DNA of 64,000 nucleotides from NCBI RefSeq assembly GCF_003932715.1, contig NZ_CP020700.1, positions 1,634,501 to 1,698,500 of the forward strand, read 5' to 3'. The stretch is from Streptomyces tsukubensis (GTDB lineage: Bacteria; Actinomycetota; Actinomycetes; Streptomycetales; Streptomycetaceae). Below, one piece after another: positions 16,378 through 24,806 of this stretch (position 1 is its first letter; each line of letters starts with the position of its first letter). The notes below the pieces were generated by a model that saw only the letters and a program-made list of their open reading frames with translations, did no database searches and was not told the origin of the DNA. Both the position numbers and the translations under genes were made by a program.

Positions 16378-17315
16378 GCACCGACGGAACCGTCAACACG
16401 GCCACGGCACCGGGTGCCCGGCGCCCGGACCCCGAACCGGCGGCGGCAGAGCCACGCACCGTACGGCCCGAGCAGCGGGCCGGGCAGCGGCGGCGGCGCA
16501 GACGGTCCCGGCTCGCCAACACCCTGGCGCTGCTGTTCTGCGCCGCCATGGCCTTCCCGGTGTACTGGATGCTGCTGACCGCGCTCCGCCCCGCGCACGA
16601 GATCCGCCGCAACCCGCCGCGGCTCTGGCCGAGCGGGCTGACGCTGGAGAACTTCCGCCGGGCCATGGAGTCGGAGACCTTCTGGTCCAGTGTCCGGGCC
16701 AGCGCCCTGGTGGGCGTCGGGACGGTACTGGTCTCCCTGGTCATCGGGGTACTGGCGGCGTACGCGGTGGCCCGGTACGCGTTCCTGGGGCGCCGGGTCT
16801 TCGTCCTGGCGATCCTCTCCATCCAGATGATCCCGCTCGCCGGACTGATCATCCCGCTGTATCTGCTGCTCAGCGACGCCGGTCTGACGGACAGTCTGAC
16901 CGGGGTCGTCCTCACCTATCTGGTCTTCATGCTGCCGTTCACCGTCTGGCTGCTGCGCGGCTTCGTGGTCGCCGTCCCGGCCGAACTGGAGGAGGCGGCC
17001 ATGGTCGACGGGTGTACCAGGGCCGGGGCGTTCCGCCGGGTGCTGCTGCCGCTGCTGGCCCCCGGACTCGTGGCGACCTCGGTCTACTCCCTGGTGCAGG
17101 CGTGGAACGAGTACGTCCTCGCCTATGTGCTGCTCTCCAGCGACGAGAAGCAGACCGTCTCCATCTGGCTGGTGTCCTTCCAGACCACCTTCGGCACCGA
17201 CTACGGCGGGCTGATGGCGGGCGCCACCCTGACGGCCCTGCCCGTCGTGGTCTTCTTCCTGATCGTGCAGCGGCGGGTGGCGAACGGACTGGCTGCGGGC
17301 GCCGTCAAGGGATGA
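16374..17315 (+). CDS. Sugar ABC transporter permease (MalG type)
   Basis: A 313-aa partner permease with a 45-residue charged N-terminus, about six TM segments and an EAA loop (EEAAMVDGCTRAGAFRRVLL). It is coupled to the first permease by a 4-bp overlap. Together with the lipoprotein it completes the membrane part of a CUT1-type importer. Confidence 0.9.
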   Translation: MSTDGTVNTATAPGARRPDPEPAAAEPRTVRPEQRAGQRRRRRRSRLANTLALLFCAAMAFPVYWMLLTALRPAHEIRRNPPRLWPSGLTLENFRRAMESETFWSSVRASALVGVGTVLVSLVIGVLAAYAVARYAFLGRRVFVLAILSIQMIPLAGLIIPLYLLLSDAGLTDSLTGVVLTYLVFMLPFTVWLLRGFVVAVPAELEEAAMVDGCTRAGAFRRVLLPLLAPGLVATSVYSLVQAWNEYVLAYVLLSSDEKQTVSIWLVSFQTTFGTDYGGLMAGATLTALPVVVFFLIVQRRVANGLAAGAVKG

Positions 17316-17486
17316 CCACCCGGGCCCCGCCTCCGTACCGCGTCCACCCGGTCCGGGCACCGCCGGCACGGGCCCCGCCGACACCGGCGGGGCCACCCGG
17401 CCGACGCCCGTGAGCCCCGGCCCGGCCGCCGCCGGTCCGCGCGCCGTCCGTCACCGGCCGTCCCCGACTCCCGGCCGGTCCCGACT

Positions 17487-17543
17487 GTTCCCGGCCGTTC
17501 CCGGCCGTTCCCGGCCCTTTCCGGCCCTTTCCGGCCCTTTCCG
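17487..17543. repeat. Decamer tandem repeat
   Basis: About five and a half 10-bp units (GTTCCCGGCC changing to CTTTCCGGCC halfway) lie in the 368-bp gap between the second permease and the radical SAM gene. No gene is visible in this gap. The array is nearly in phase with the DNA helix. Confidence 0.7.
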
Positions 17544-17683
17544 TCGATCGTTCCGTCCGTCGCCAACGTCACGCCGCCAATGCCGTCGGCGCACCCCCCC
17601 TTCCCATCCCCGGAAACCGTTGCCGGTCGCGGCTGCCCGCCGACGGGCCCGCGGCCTGCTCCCGACCAAGCAGGAGAACATCC

Positions 17684-18781
17684 GTGACGTCCGACCGTCT
17701 TGACCTGGTTTCCAAGCTGTACCAGCCGTCCGGCTGGCCCCGAGTCCTCGAAGTCGCCTCCGGACAGCGCTCCACCGCCCCCCTGGTGGTGGACCTCGAC
17801 CCGACCACGTTCTGCGATCTGGCCTGCCCCGAGTGCATCAGCGGAAAGCTGCTGAACCAGGGCCGCTTCACCCCCGAGCGGCTCGCCGAACTCGCCGCTG
17901 AGCTGGTGGAGATGTCCGTCCGCGGGGTCGTCCTCATCGGCGGCGGCGAACCGCTGGCCCATCGCGGCACCCGCCAGGTGCTGCGCACCCTCGGCGAGGC
18001 GGGCATCGCCATCGGCGTGGTCACCAACGGCACCATGATCCCGCAGAACCTCGACGAACTGGCCCGGTACGCCTCCTGGGTGCGGGTGTCGATGGACTCC
18101 GGGAGCGCCGACACATACGGCGTGTTCCGCCCCGACCGCAAGGGGCGGAGCGTCTTCGACAAGGTGATCGCCAATATGCGGCTGCTGGCCGCGGAGAAGC
18201 GGGGTGCACTGGGATATTCGTTCCTGATCATGACGCGACGGCAGCCGGACGGCTCCTTCGTCAGCAACCACCACGAGGTGCTGCAGGCGGCGCGGCTCGC
18301 CAAGGACATCGGCTGCGACTACTTCGAGTCCAAGGCGATGTTCGACGACGGGCACCACGTCATCCAGATGCCCGAGGAGACGCTCGCCTCCGTCGTCGAG
18401 CAGCTGCACGAGGCGGAGAAGCTGGCGGACGACACCTTCGAGATCATCGACTCCTCGACCCTGACGACCCTGCGCAACCGGGTGGGCCCGGTGCAGCCGA
18501 AGGACTACCACCGCTGCCCGGTGGCGGAGCTGCGGACACTGATCACCCCTTCGGGCGTGTACGTCTGCTCCTACCACCGGGGCAATCCGCTGGCGAAGAT
18601 CGGTGACGCGGTGACCGAGAAGCTGCCGGACATCTGGGCCTCGGCGGACCGCGGGATCGTCGACCCCAGCCGGGACTGCCGCTTCCACTGCGCCCGCCAC
18701 CGCTCCAACCTCGAACTCCAGAAGATCGGGGCCGGAGCGGCGGCGGCGGAACCGGCCGAGGACTACGACCCGTTCATCTGA
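17684..18781 (+). CDS. Radical SAM enzyme with SPASM/twitch-like C-terminus
   Basis: A 365-aa radical SAM enzyme. The 4Fe-4S cluster motif is CDLACPEC (C44, C48, C51), followed by IGGGEPL for SAM binding and VTNGTM. The C-terminal part has further cysteines in YHRCPVAEL, YVCSYHRG and CRFHCARHR, enough for an auxiliary cluster. Related enzymes oxidise or epimerise aminocyclitols and sugars or modify peptides; no precursor peptide gene is nearby, so a small-molecule substrate is likelier. GTG 17684 follows CAGGAGA. Its 3' end overlaps the convergent kinase gene by 19 bp. Confidence 0.88.
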   Translation: MTSDRLDLVSKLYQPSGWPRVLEVASGQRSTAPLVVDLDPTTFCDLACPECISGKLLNQGRFTPERLAELAAELVEMSVRGVVLIGGGEPLAHRGTRQVLRTLGEAGIAIGVVTNGTMIPQNLDELARYASWVRVSMDSGSADTYGVFRPDRKGRSVFDKVIANMRLLAAEKRGALGYSFLIMTRRQPDGSFVSNHHEVLQAARLAKDIGCDYFESKAMFDDGHHVIQMPEETLASVVEQLHEAEKLADDTFEIIDSSTLTTLRNRVGPVQPKDYHRCPVAELRTLITPSGVYVCSYHRGNPLAKIGDAVTEKLPDIWASADRGIVDPSRDCRFHCARHRSNLELQKIGAGAAAAEPAEDYDPFI

Positions 18782-19890
18782 TCCGGTACGGGCCGGAGGC
18801 GGCTGTTGCGCGCCTCCGGCACCGCACCGGCCGACGCCCGGGTGGGTATCACCCGGGCGTCGGGGTGTTCCCCGCGCAGGGCTTCACGGAGCGCGGCGGC
18901 GATACCGTCGGCGTCGGCCGTGCGGCAGACGCCCACCAGGGCGCCGCCGCCGCCCGCGCCGCTGAGCTTCAGCGTCAGTCCCGTGGACCGCTGCGCCAGC
19001 GCGCGCAAGGTCTCCAGCAGGGGCGTCGACATTTGCTGGTGGTCCCGCATGGTGATGTGCGCCCGGTCCATGGCCTCGGCCAGTGCGCCGAGTTCCCCGG
19101 AGCGGATCGCGGACCAGGCATCGGCGGAGGCGGCGTCGGCCTCCTTGAGATAGGCCGCCAGGGCGGGATCGCCGTCCCTGAGCTGGGCCCGTACGGTCCG
19201 GATATGGTCGGAGGTGTCCTTGCGGGACGCGGAGTCCAGGACCAGGACCGCCCAGTCGGCGGGGAAGACGGCCCGGTCCGCGACGGCGGGCAGTCCGGTG
19301 GGCCGGCCTTCGAGCAGCAGCGCCCCGCCCTCGATGACCGCGAGCTGGTCCATCCCGCCGCCGTTGAAGTGCGCGAACTCGAATTCGTAGGCCCATTGCG
19401 CGAGCGTGTCCACCGGGACGGTGTCCGGTGCGGGGACACAGGCTCCGGTGTAGGCCCGGAACAGGCCGACGATCAGGGCGGTCGACGAGGAGAGCCCGCT
19501 GGCGGAGGGCGCCTCGCTGCGCACCTCGACGGCGGGCGGGCGCGGGGGCAGTCCGGCGAGCCGGGCCCGCAGGAAGTCCCACACCTGATCGGCCCAGTCG
19601 CCGGTGGGCGCCGGGGGCGGTCCGGGGACCGTGGTGACGACGGTGGGCAGGTCGAGGGCGACACTGACGCCGCGTCCGCCCAGCCAGTCGAGGTCCTCGC
19701 CGGACAGGCAGGCCCGGCAGGGCACCGCCGCCCGGACCCCGAGCCGTAAGACGGCGTCCTGGTGGCGGTCGCCGCCGGACCGGGCCGGCTCCGGGACCGC
19801 ACCGGGCGCGGACGCGGGCCGGCCGGCCCCGTTGTGCTCTCCCGGGCCTTCCGGCACCGGGGACGTGCGGGCTTCCGTGGATCCGGTCAC
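18763..19890 (-). CDS. GHMP family sugar kinase (galactokinase-like)
   Basis: A 375-aa small-molecule kinase. Motif 1 is atypical (VPCRACLSGEDLDWLGG), motif 2 is PSASGLSSSTALIVG and motif 3 is LKLSGAGGGGALVG, so the ATP site is intact. GGGMDQLAVIEGG matches the catalytic-Asp region of galactokinases. It most likely phosphorylates a sugar at C1. A Pro/Gly-rich leader of about 45 residues precedes motif 1. GTG 19890 overlaps the NUDIX stop as GTGA; it is the third gene of the SDR-NUDIX-kinase operon. Confidence 0.82.
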   Translation of the reverse strand: MTGSTEARTSPVPEGPGEHNGAGRPASAPGAVPEPARSGGDRHQDAVLRLGVRAAVPCRACLSGEDLDWLGGRGVSVALDLPTVVTTVPGPPPAPTGDWADQVWDFLRARLAGLPPRPPAVEVRSEAPSASGLSSSTALIVGLFRAYTGACVPAPDTVPVDTLAQWAYEFEFAHFNGGGMDQLAVIEGGALLLEGRPTGLPAVADRAVFPADWAVLVLDSASRKDTSDHIRTVRAQLRDGDPALAAYLKEADAASADAWSAIRSGELGALAEAMDRAHITMRDHQQMSTPLLETLRALAQRSTGLTLKLSGAGGGGALVGVCRTADADGIAAALREALRGEHPDARVIPTRASAGAVPEARNSRLRPVPDQMNGS

Positions 19891-20381
19891 CGGGCCTGGA
19901 ACCTTCCCGTTGCGTTGAACTCGCGGTACATCTCCAGCACCGCGGCGGTGGGCTTGTGCAGCGGCGCGGGCGGGTCGTCCGGGCGGTGCCAGGCGATCCG
20001 CACCACTTCGCCGGGGTCGGGAGACGGCTCCCCGGCCCAGGTCCGGGCGGCGAAGAGCAGGGCGAAGCAGTGCATCACATCGCCGTTGGGGTAGGTGAAG
20101 GTGTGCAGCCCGGGGTCGGAGAGGGAGCCGAAGGGCACCAGGTCCTCCCGGCGCACCAGCAGACCGGTCTCCTCCTCCAGTTCGGTGACGGCCGTTCCGG
20201 CGAAGTCGCTGCCCTCCTCGCAGGCTCCGGCCGGGATCTCCCACTGCCCGTTGTCGGCGCGCTGCTGGAACAGCACCCGGCCGTCGGGGTCTTCGAGGAG
20301 GATCTGGGCCCCGGGCATCAGCAGCAGTCTGCTGCCGACGGACTGCCGCAGTTTCCAGACGTACGATCCGACGTAACCCAT
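19887..20381 (-). CDS. NUDIX hydrolase with a degenerate Nudix box
   Basis: A 164-aa protein. The Nudix box ends in TELEEETGL, keeping the metal-binding glutamates, but two canonical positions differ (Glu to Ser after the first Gly spacer, Arg to Thr before the first Glu). Likely substrates are nucleoside diphosphates linked to a sugar or similar. I prefer ATG 20381 with AAGGGA upstream (product MGYVGSYVWKL); GTG 20426, which overlaps the SDR stop as GTGA, would add 15 residues. It is the middle gene of the operon. Confidence 0.8.
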   Translation of the reverse strand: MGYVGSYVWKLRQSVGSRLLLMPGAQILLEDPDGRVLFQQRADNGQWEIPAGACEEGSDFAGTAVTELEEETGLLVRREDLVPFGSLSDPGLHTFTYPNGDVMHCFALLFAARTWAGEPSPDPGEVVRIAWHRPDDPPAPLHKPTAAVLEMYREFNATGRFQAR

Positions 20382-20422
20382 CCGTGCCGTTCCCTTTCGT
20401 TCACCGGCTGTGGCCGCCGGTG

Positions 20423-21613
20423 TCACGCCTGCTCCGTCAGCCAGGCGGGCACCGCGTCCGGCGTGGCGTTGAGCCAGCGCACATACCGGTCGACACCCTC
20501 GCGCACGGTGATGCCCGGGGTCCAGCGCAGCAGTTCGCGCAGCCGGTCCGTGGCGGCGTAGCCGCCGAGCGGGTCGTCGGCGGGGCGCGGGGTGGTGAGG
20601 AAACGGGACCCGGGGTAGTAGGGGGCGATCAGTTCGGCGACGTCGCGCACGGAGGTGGCGATGCCGGAGCCGACGTTGACGGTCTCGCCGACCACTCCGT
20701 CCTCGACCAGGGCGAGCGCGGTGGCGGCGGCGATGTCGTCGACGTGGACGAGGTCACGGACCTGGAGGCCGCCGCCGTTGAGCCGCATCGGCAGTCCGGC
20801 CCTGGCGTGCATGGCGAGCCACGCGACCATCCAGGAGTGGCTGCCCGGCTTGGGGGTCTGCGGATCGCCGTAGACGGAGAAGTAGCGCAGGATCGCGTAG
20901 TCGGTGCCGGTCCCGGCGAGCAGCAGCCGGGTCTGGTGCTCGCCCCAGAGCTTGGAGTTGGCGTAGACCGACAGCGGGTGGGGCGCCTGGTCCTCGGTGA
21001 AGCGCTGGGGGCCGTCGAGCGGGGAGGTGCCGTTGCCGTACACCGCCGCCGAGGAGACGAAGACCATCCGGCGCACCCGGGCCGTGGCGGCTTCCTCCAG
21101 GACGGTCTCGGTTCCGGCGACATTGGCCTCGAAGGCGATGTCGGGGCGGCGGGTGCAGGCGGCGACGTCCGCGAAGGCGGCGGCGTGCACCAGCAGATCG
21201 GCGCCGTCCATGACCCTGCGTACGGCCTCGCGGTCGCCGACGTCTCCGACGACGAGTTCGGCGCCGGAGCGCCGGGTGCCGAAGCGTTCGTGGGTGGCGT
21301 CCGGGTAGGCGTCCATCCGGTCCAGGACGACGACCTCCGCCTCGGCGGCGAGGAGCAGGGCGGTGAGCCTGCTGCCGACCAGACCGCCGCCGCCGGTGAC
21401 GACGATCCGGGAGCCCCTGAGCTTCTCCAGCCGCGCCGCGACCGAATGGTCCGCCGCGCTTTCCGGGGCATGTGCCGGTGCGTGTGCCGTTTTCTGTTCC
21501 GCCGAGTCCGTCGTCACCGCGTTCTTCCCGTCGTTCCGTTCGCCGTTCCGTCCGTTGTGCTGCTGGTCGCTCTGGTCCGTCGCAGCGTTTGCGCCAGCGT
21601 TCGTGCCCGGCAT
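20423..21613 (-). CDS. NAD-dependent epimerase/dehydratase (extended SDR)
   Basis: A 396-aa protein. After about 65 low-complexity residues the extended SDR starts at RIVVTGGGGLVGSRL; VHAAAF, FVSSAAVYG and the catalytic YANSK follow, then RYFSVYGD and RDLVHVDDI, as in UDP-glucose 4-epimerase and NDP-hexose dehydratase relatives. It should act on a nucleotide sugar. The ATG at 21613 has AAGGAG at 5-6 bp. It starts the operon with the NUDIX and GHMP kinase genes and diverges from the glycosyltransferase/SDR fusion. Confidence 0.88.
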   Translation of the reverse strand: MPGTNAGANAATDQSDQQHNGRNGERNDGKNAVTTDSAEQKTAHAPAHAPESAADHSVAARLEKLRGSRIVVTGGGGLVGSRLTALLLAAEAEVVVLDRMDAYPDATHERFGTRRSGAELVVGDVGDREAVRRVMDGADLLVHAAAFADVAACTRRPDIAFEANVAGTETVLEEAATARVRRMVFVSSAAVYGNGTSPLDGPQRFTEDQAPHPLSVYANSKLWGEHQTRLLLAGTGTDYAILRYFSVYGDPQTPKPGSHSWMVAWLAMHARAGLPMRLNGGGLQVRDLVHVDDIAAATALALVEDGVVGETVNVGSGIATSVRDVAELIAPYYPGSRFLTTPRPADDPLGGYAATDRLRELLRWTPGITVREGVDRYVRWLNATPDAVPAWLTEQA

Positions 21614-21916
21614 GCAGACTCCTTACGGCCGATACGGCCGCTCCGTTGGTGAATCGTGTACAGCAGCCAGCATGACGATCTTCAACGGCCGGAACCAGGG
21701 CGCCTTTTTGGCACTCTTGCGGACCGGGAAAGGCTCGCCGTAGTGTCCGGATTCGTATGCGGCCCACCGGATTCCCCCACCGCTATTCGGCCAGCGCGGC
21801 GGAAAACCGTTGCGAAAAGGGCGGAGGAGTCGGGGAAACGGCGAACCGCCCGAAGGAGCGCGGGGAACCGGAGGGGCCCGGCGCGGGCCGGCCCGGGAAC
21901 GGAGCACGGAGGATCT
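21614..21916. promoter_or_regulatory. Divergent promoter region
   Basis: A 303-bp gap between the SDR and the fusion gene without a convincing ORF. TACGGCCG is repeated in tandem at 21624-21631 and 21633-21640 next to the SDR ribosome site. The stretch 21700-21840 is less GC-rich than its surroundings and probably holds both promoters. Confidence 0.4.
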
Positions 21917-23680
21917 GTGACGTCTTATCGTCTGAGCGGCGCGGTGATGACCCATCCGAAGCGGCTCGCGGCCGCCGAGCAACTGGCCGGCGCCGCGCCT
22001 CCGGGGGCGCTGCAGGTCGTCATGGACCCCGACCCGGGCGGCCGCCCCTCGGTGCTGCGGACGGCGCTCGCCGCCTGGTCGGCCATCGGGGAGGACGCCA
22101 CCCACCACCTGGTGGTCCAGGACGACATGCTGCTCTCCGACTCCTTCTTCGAGCGGGCCGGGGCGGCGGTGGAGGCGATGCCGCACGCGGCCCTCGCGCT
22201 CTTCGCCCTCTGGGATTCGCGCAACGGCGCGGCGGTGCGCCTGGGGGCACTGGCCGGGGCCCGCTGGGTGACCGCGGTCAACGAGTACTTCCCGTGTGTC
22301 GCGATCGTGCTGCCGCGCGATGCGGCGGCCGGGTTCGTGGATTACGGCAGGGCCCGGCTCGACGCCTGGCCGGACGACATCCTGATGTACCGCTTTATGC
22401 GCGACAACGGCATCCCGGGCCATGTGTCGGTGCCGAGTCTGGTGGAGCACGAGGACCACGGCAGTATTTCCGGCAACGCGTTCCGGGGCCCGCGCCGTTC
22501 GGTCTGTTTTCTTCCGGACGACCGCCCGGCGGACGAGAGCGTCCGATTGCCGGGGTTGCGGGTGGCGCCGTTCTTCAAGAACGGTGTCGCCCAGTGCGCG
22601 GTCCGGCTTGAGGAACCGGGTCCCGAGCGGTGGCTGCATCTTGAATGCGAGTCTTTTCTGGAGGGCTCGGGAATTCGTGGAGAAAGACTGGATTCGGCCA
22701 TGCTGGGATTGACCGAAGTGACGGACCGGGAGGCGGTACGGGGTACCTGGCTCACGGCGTTCACGCTCGGCTTCGTCCATCGGCGCGACGGCCGGGGGGA
22801 CGCCCCCGATCCGGCGCGGGATCCGGTGCTGGCGGAGGCGCTGGCGACGATCGGCCCCGGCGGTATCAGCCACCGCCGGTCCGAGGAGCAGATCGCGGAG
22901 GTACGGGACGAACTCGCGGCGGTCGCCGAGGCGGGGCTGGCCGCGGGCCTGGCGGCCGGGGAGCGCAGGCCCTCCCGGCGTCCGGCGGCGGGTCCGGCGC
23001 GCGCGGTCGCGGTGGGGCTGGCCGGCGGGGCGAGCCCGCTGGGCGAGCACATCGCCCGGGGCCTCAGGGACAAGGGCTTCACGGTCGCCGCGGCCGACCC
23101 GGGTGCGGAGGGCATGCTGCGGGGGCTGGACGCGCTGGTCGATCTGCGTCCGCTGCACCGGGCGGGCGGCCGGACCCCGGCGGGGGTCGCGCTGCGGATC
23201 CTCGACCGGGCGACGGGCGCGGTCCGCACCGACCACACCCTCTACACGGGCGATCTGTACGGGCCGGGCTGCCCGCGCGATTCGGTGATCGGCGCCCTGG
23301 TGTGGGACGCGGTGCGCTATCAGCCGCTGAAGGTGGCCGAGCCGCCGGAGGCCGGTCCGCGTCCGCTGCATCCGCTGCATACGGCGGATCTGGCGGATGC
23401 GCTGGCCCATGCGGTGGTCTCGCCCCCGGCGGAGCGGGCCGTCCTTCTGCCGGTGGGTGAGCCGCTGCCCGTGAGGGACGTGGCGGAGCTGGTACGGGAG
23501 GCGGTCAGGCCGGTTCCGGTGGAGGGCGCCCCGGCTTCCCGGCGCCGGGGCGCGGGCCCCGGGCCCGTACCGCAGGCGCCGCGGCTGCCGGGGTGGAAGC
23601 CGGTCCGGGAACTGCGCCTGGGGCTGCACGGGTTCGCGCAGTGGCTGGCGTACGAGGGCATCCGCTACGCACCGGTCTGA
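21917..23680 (+). CDS. Glycosyltransferase-like protein B fused to an SDR-like domain
   Basis: A 587-aa protein; GTG 21917 follows GGAGGA closely. Residues 1-340 are homologous to protein A at 6989 (GAVMTHPKR, DPDPGGRPSVLRTA, HHLVVQDDM with QDD at 68-70). Residues about 360-587 (VAVGLAGGASPLGEHIARGL onward) resemble an NAD-dependent epimerase fold with a weak Gly motif and no clear catalytic triad, so it may bind rather than convert a nucleotide sugar. This coupling of a transferase-like and an epimerase-like domain, with a stand-alone copy of the first domain 15 kb away, suggests one pathway bounded by the pair. Confidence 0.65.
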   Translation: MTSYRLSGAVMTHPKRLAAAEQLAGAAPPGALQVVMDPDPGGRPSVLRTALAAWSAIGEDATHHLVVQDDMLLSDSFFERAGAAVEAMPHAALALFALWDSRNGAAVRLGALAGARWVTAVNEYFPCVAIVLPRDAAAGFVDYGRARLDAWPDDILMYRFMRDNGIPGHVSVPSLVEHEDHGSISGNAFRGPRRSVCFLPDDRPADESVRLPGLRVAPFFKNGVAQCAVRLEEPGPERWLHLECESFLEGSGIRGERLDSAMLGLTEVTDREAVRGTWLTAFTLGFVHRRDGRGDAPDPARDPVLAEALATIGPGGISHRRSEEQIAEVRDELAAVAEAGLAAGLAAGERRPSRRPAAGPARAVAVGLAGGASPLGEHIARGLRDKGFTVAAADPGAEGMLRGLDALVDLRPLHRAGGRTPAGVALRILDRATGAVRTDHTLYTGDLYGPGCPRDSVIGALVWDAVRYQPLKVAEPPEAGPRPLHPLHTADLADALAHAVVSPPAERAVLLPVGEPLPVRDVAELVREAVRPVPVEGAPASRRRGAGPGPVPQAPRLPGWKPVRELRLGLHGFAQWLAYEGIRYAPV

Positions 23681-23746
23681 CCGGGCGTCACCGGCGCGGC
23701 GGGGCCGTGCGGCTCGCCGCTGACCGGTGGCGGGCGGGGAGGTGGC

Positions 23747-23798
23747 GCGACCGCCCCCGCGCCGGGTGTGCGGCCCGGTGCGGGGCGGGGGCGGTCGC
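23747..23798. terminator. Bidirectional hairpin terminator
   Basis: A 14-bp perfect stem (GCGACCGCCCCCGC at 23747-23760, complement at 23785-23798) with a 24-nt loop separates the convergent fusion gene and LAETG gene. It also marks the end of the accessory block. Confidence 0.65.
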
Positions 23799-23846
23799 GG
23801 CCCGGGTACGGCCCGGGGACAGGGGCCGTACCGGTCCGGTGCGGGA

Positions 23847-24806
23847 TCAGGCGCGGCCGCGGGTACGGGCGCGGTTGCGGGCCATCAGCAGCGCACCGCC
23901 GCCCAGGCCGAGCAGGATCGCCGAACCGCCCGCCAGATAGAGGGTGGTGGAGCTGCCGCCGGTCTCGGCGAGGTTCTCGGTGGGCTCACCGCCGGTCTGG
24001 GTCTTCACCTGAGGCTCCTCCTCGGCCTTCGGCTGCTCCTTCTTCGGCTCCTCGGGCTTCGGCTCCTCCGGCTTTGCCGGGGCCGCCTTCGGTGTCTCGC
24101 AGGTCGCCTCGACGAGGGTGACCGTGCCGTTGACCTCGGCGACGTTCAGCTTCAGCGGATTGACGCTCACCTTCAGTTCGAGGGCGGTGGCGGCTGCCGT
24201 ACGGGAGGTGGTGACGGTCCTCGACAGGTCGAGCGTCACCTCTCCGACGGCCGGTACGGCGATCCGGGTGCGGCCGCCCGCGGTGAGGGTGACCTTCTGC
24301 CCGAGGATCCGTACCGTGCCCAGCAGATTCGATTCGGCCACGGGCTTCCGGCCGACGACGCAACTGGCCTTGGAGGTGACCTGCTCGACCTCGAAGAGGG
24401 AGAGCAGCGGCAGTCCGGGGACGTGCACCCGGGCCCGGGCCAGATTGACGTAGCCCTCGGACTTCTTGCGGTCCGCGGTGGCCCGGGCGGTGGCGACGTC
24501 GGCCCGGACCATCTGGAAGGGCTTCCCCCCGTCGACCCCGTCGAGCCGGACGGAGAGTGCGGTGCGCTCGGCGCTCGCTGGGGCCGTCACCTGGTTCAGG
24601 GTCGCGGTCAGCGGCAGCTGGATCGACTTGTTGAGCAGGGACACGTCGAGCCCGGCGCGGAGGACGACCGCGCCCGCCCGGCCCTCCGCGCCGCTTCCCG
24701 TGGCCTGCGCGGGACCGGCCAGCGCGACCGGGGCCGCGACGAGGGCGACGGCGGCCGTGACGGCGGCGCAGCGGCGAGCGGGCAGGCGAAAGGTATTGCT
24801 GTTCAA
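23847..24806 (-). CDS. SCO1860-type LAETG-anchored surface protein
   Basis: A 319-aa sortase substrate. It has a signal peptide (cleavage near AQATG), a beta-rich body with one pair of Cys, a Glu/Pro/Lys-rich wall-spanning stretch (about 225-270), then the sorting signal LAETGG, a hydrophobic segment and a basic RNRARTRGRA tail. Class E sortases of Streptomyces use LAxTG. The start codon is TTG at 24806, giving MNSNTFRLPARR. The function is unknown. In S. coelicolor this family member lies close to cobC and ectA, so it is a useful synteny marker. Confidence 0.88.
   Translation of the reverse strand: MNSNTFRLPARRCAAVTAAVALVAAPVALAGPAQATGSGAEGRAGAVVLRAGLDVSLLNKSIQLPLTATLNQVTAPASAERTALSVRLDGVDGGKPFQMVRADVATARATADRKKSEGYVNLARARVHVPGLPLLSLFEVEQVTSKASCVVGRKPVAESNLLGTVRILGQKVTLTAGGRTRIAVPAVGEVTLDLSRTVTTSRTAAATALELKVSVNPLKLNVAEVNGTVTLVEATCETPKAAPAKPEEPKPEEPKKEQPKAEEEPQVKTQTGGEPTENLAETGGSSTTLYLAGGSAILLGLGGGALLMARNRARTRGRA

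Noticed and set aside
17684..18781. Radical SAM enzyme of a RiPP cluster
   Set aside because: I searched around the gene for a short precursor-peptide frame with a ribosome site and found none; the neighbours are sugar-related.
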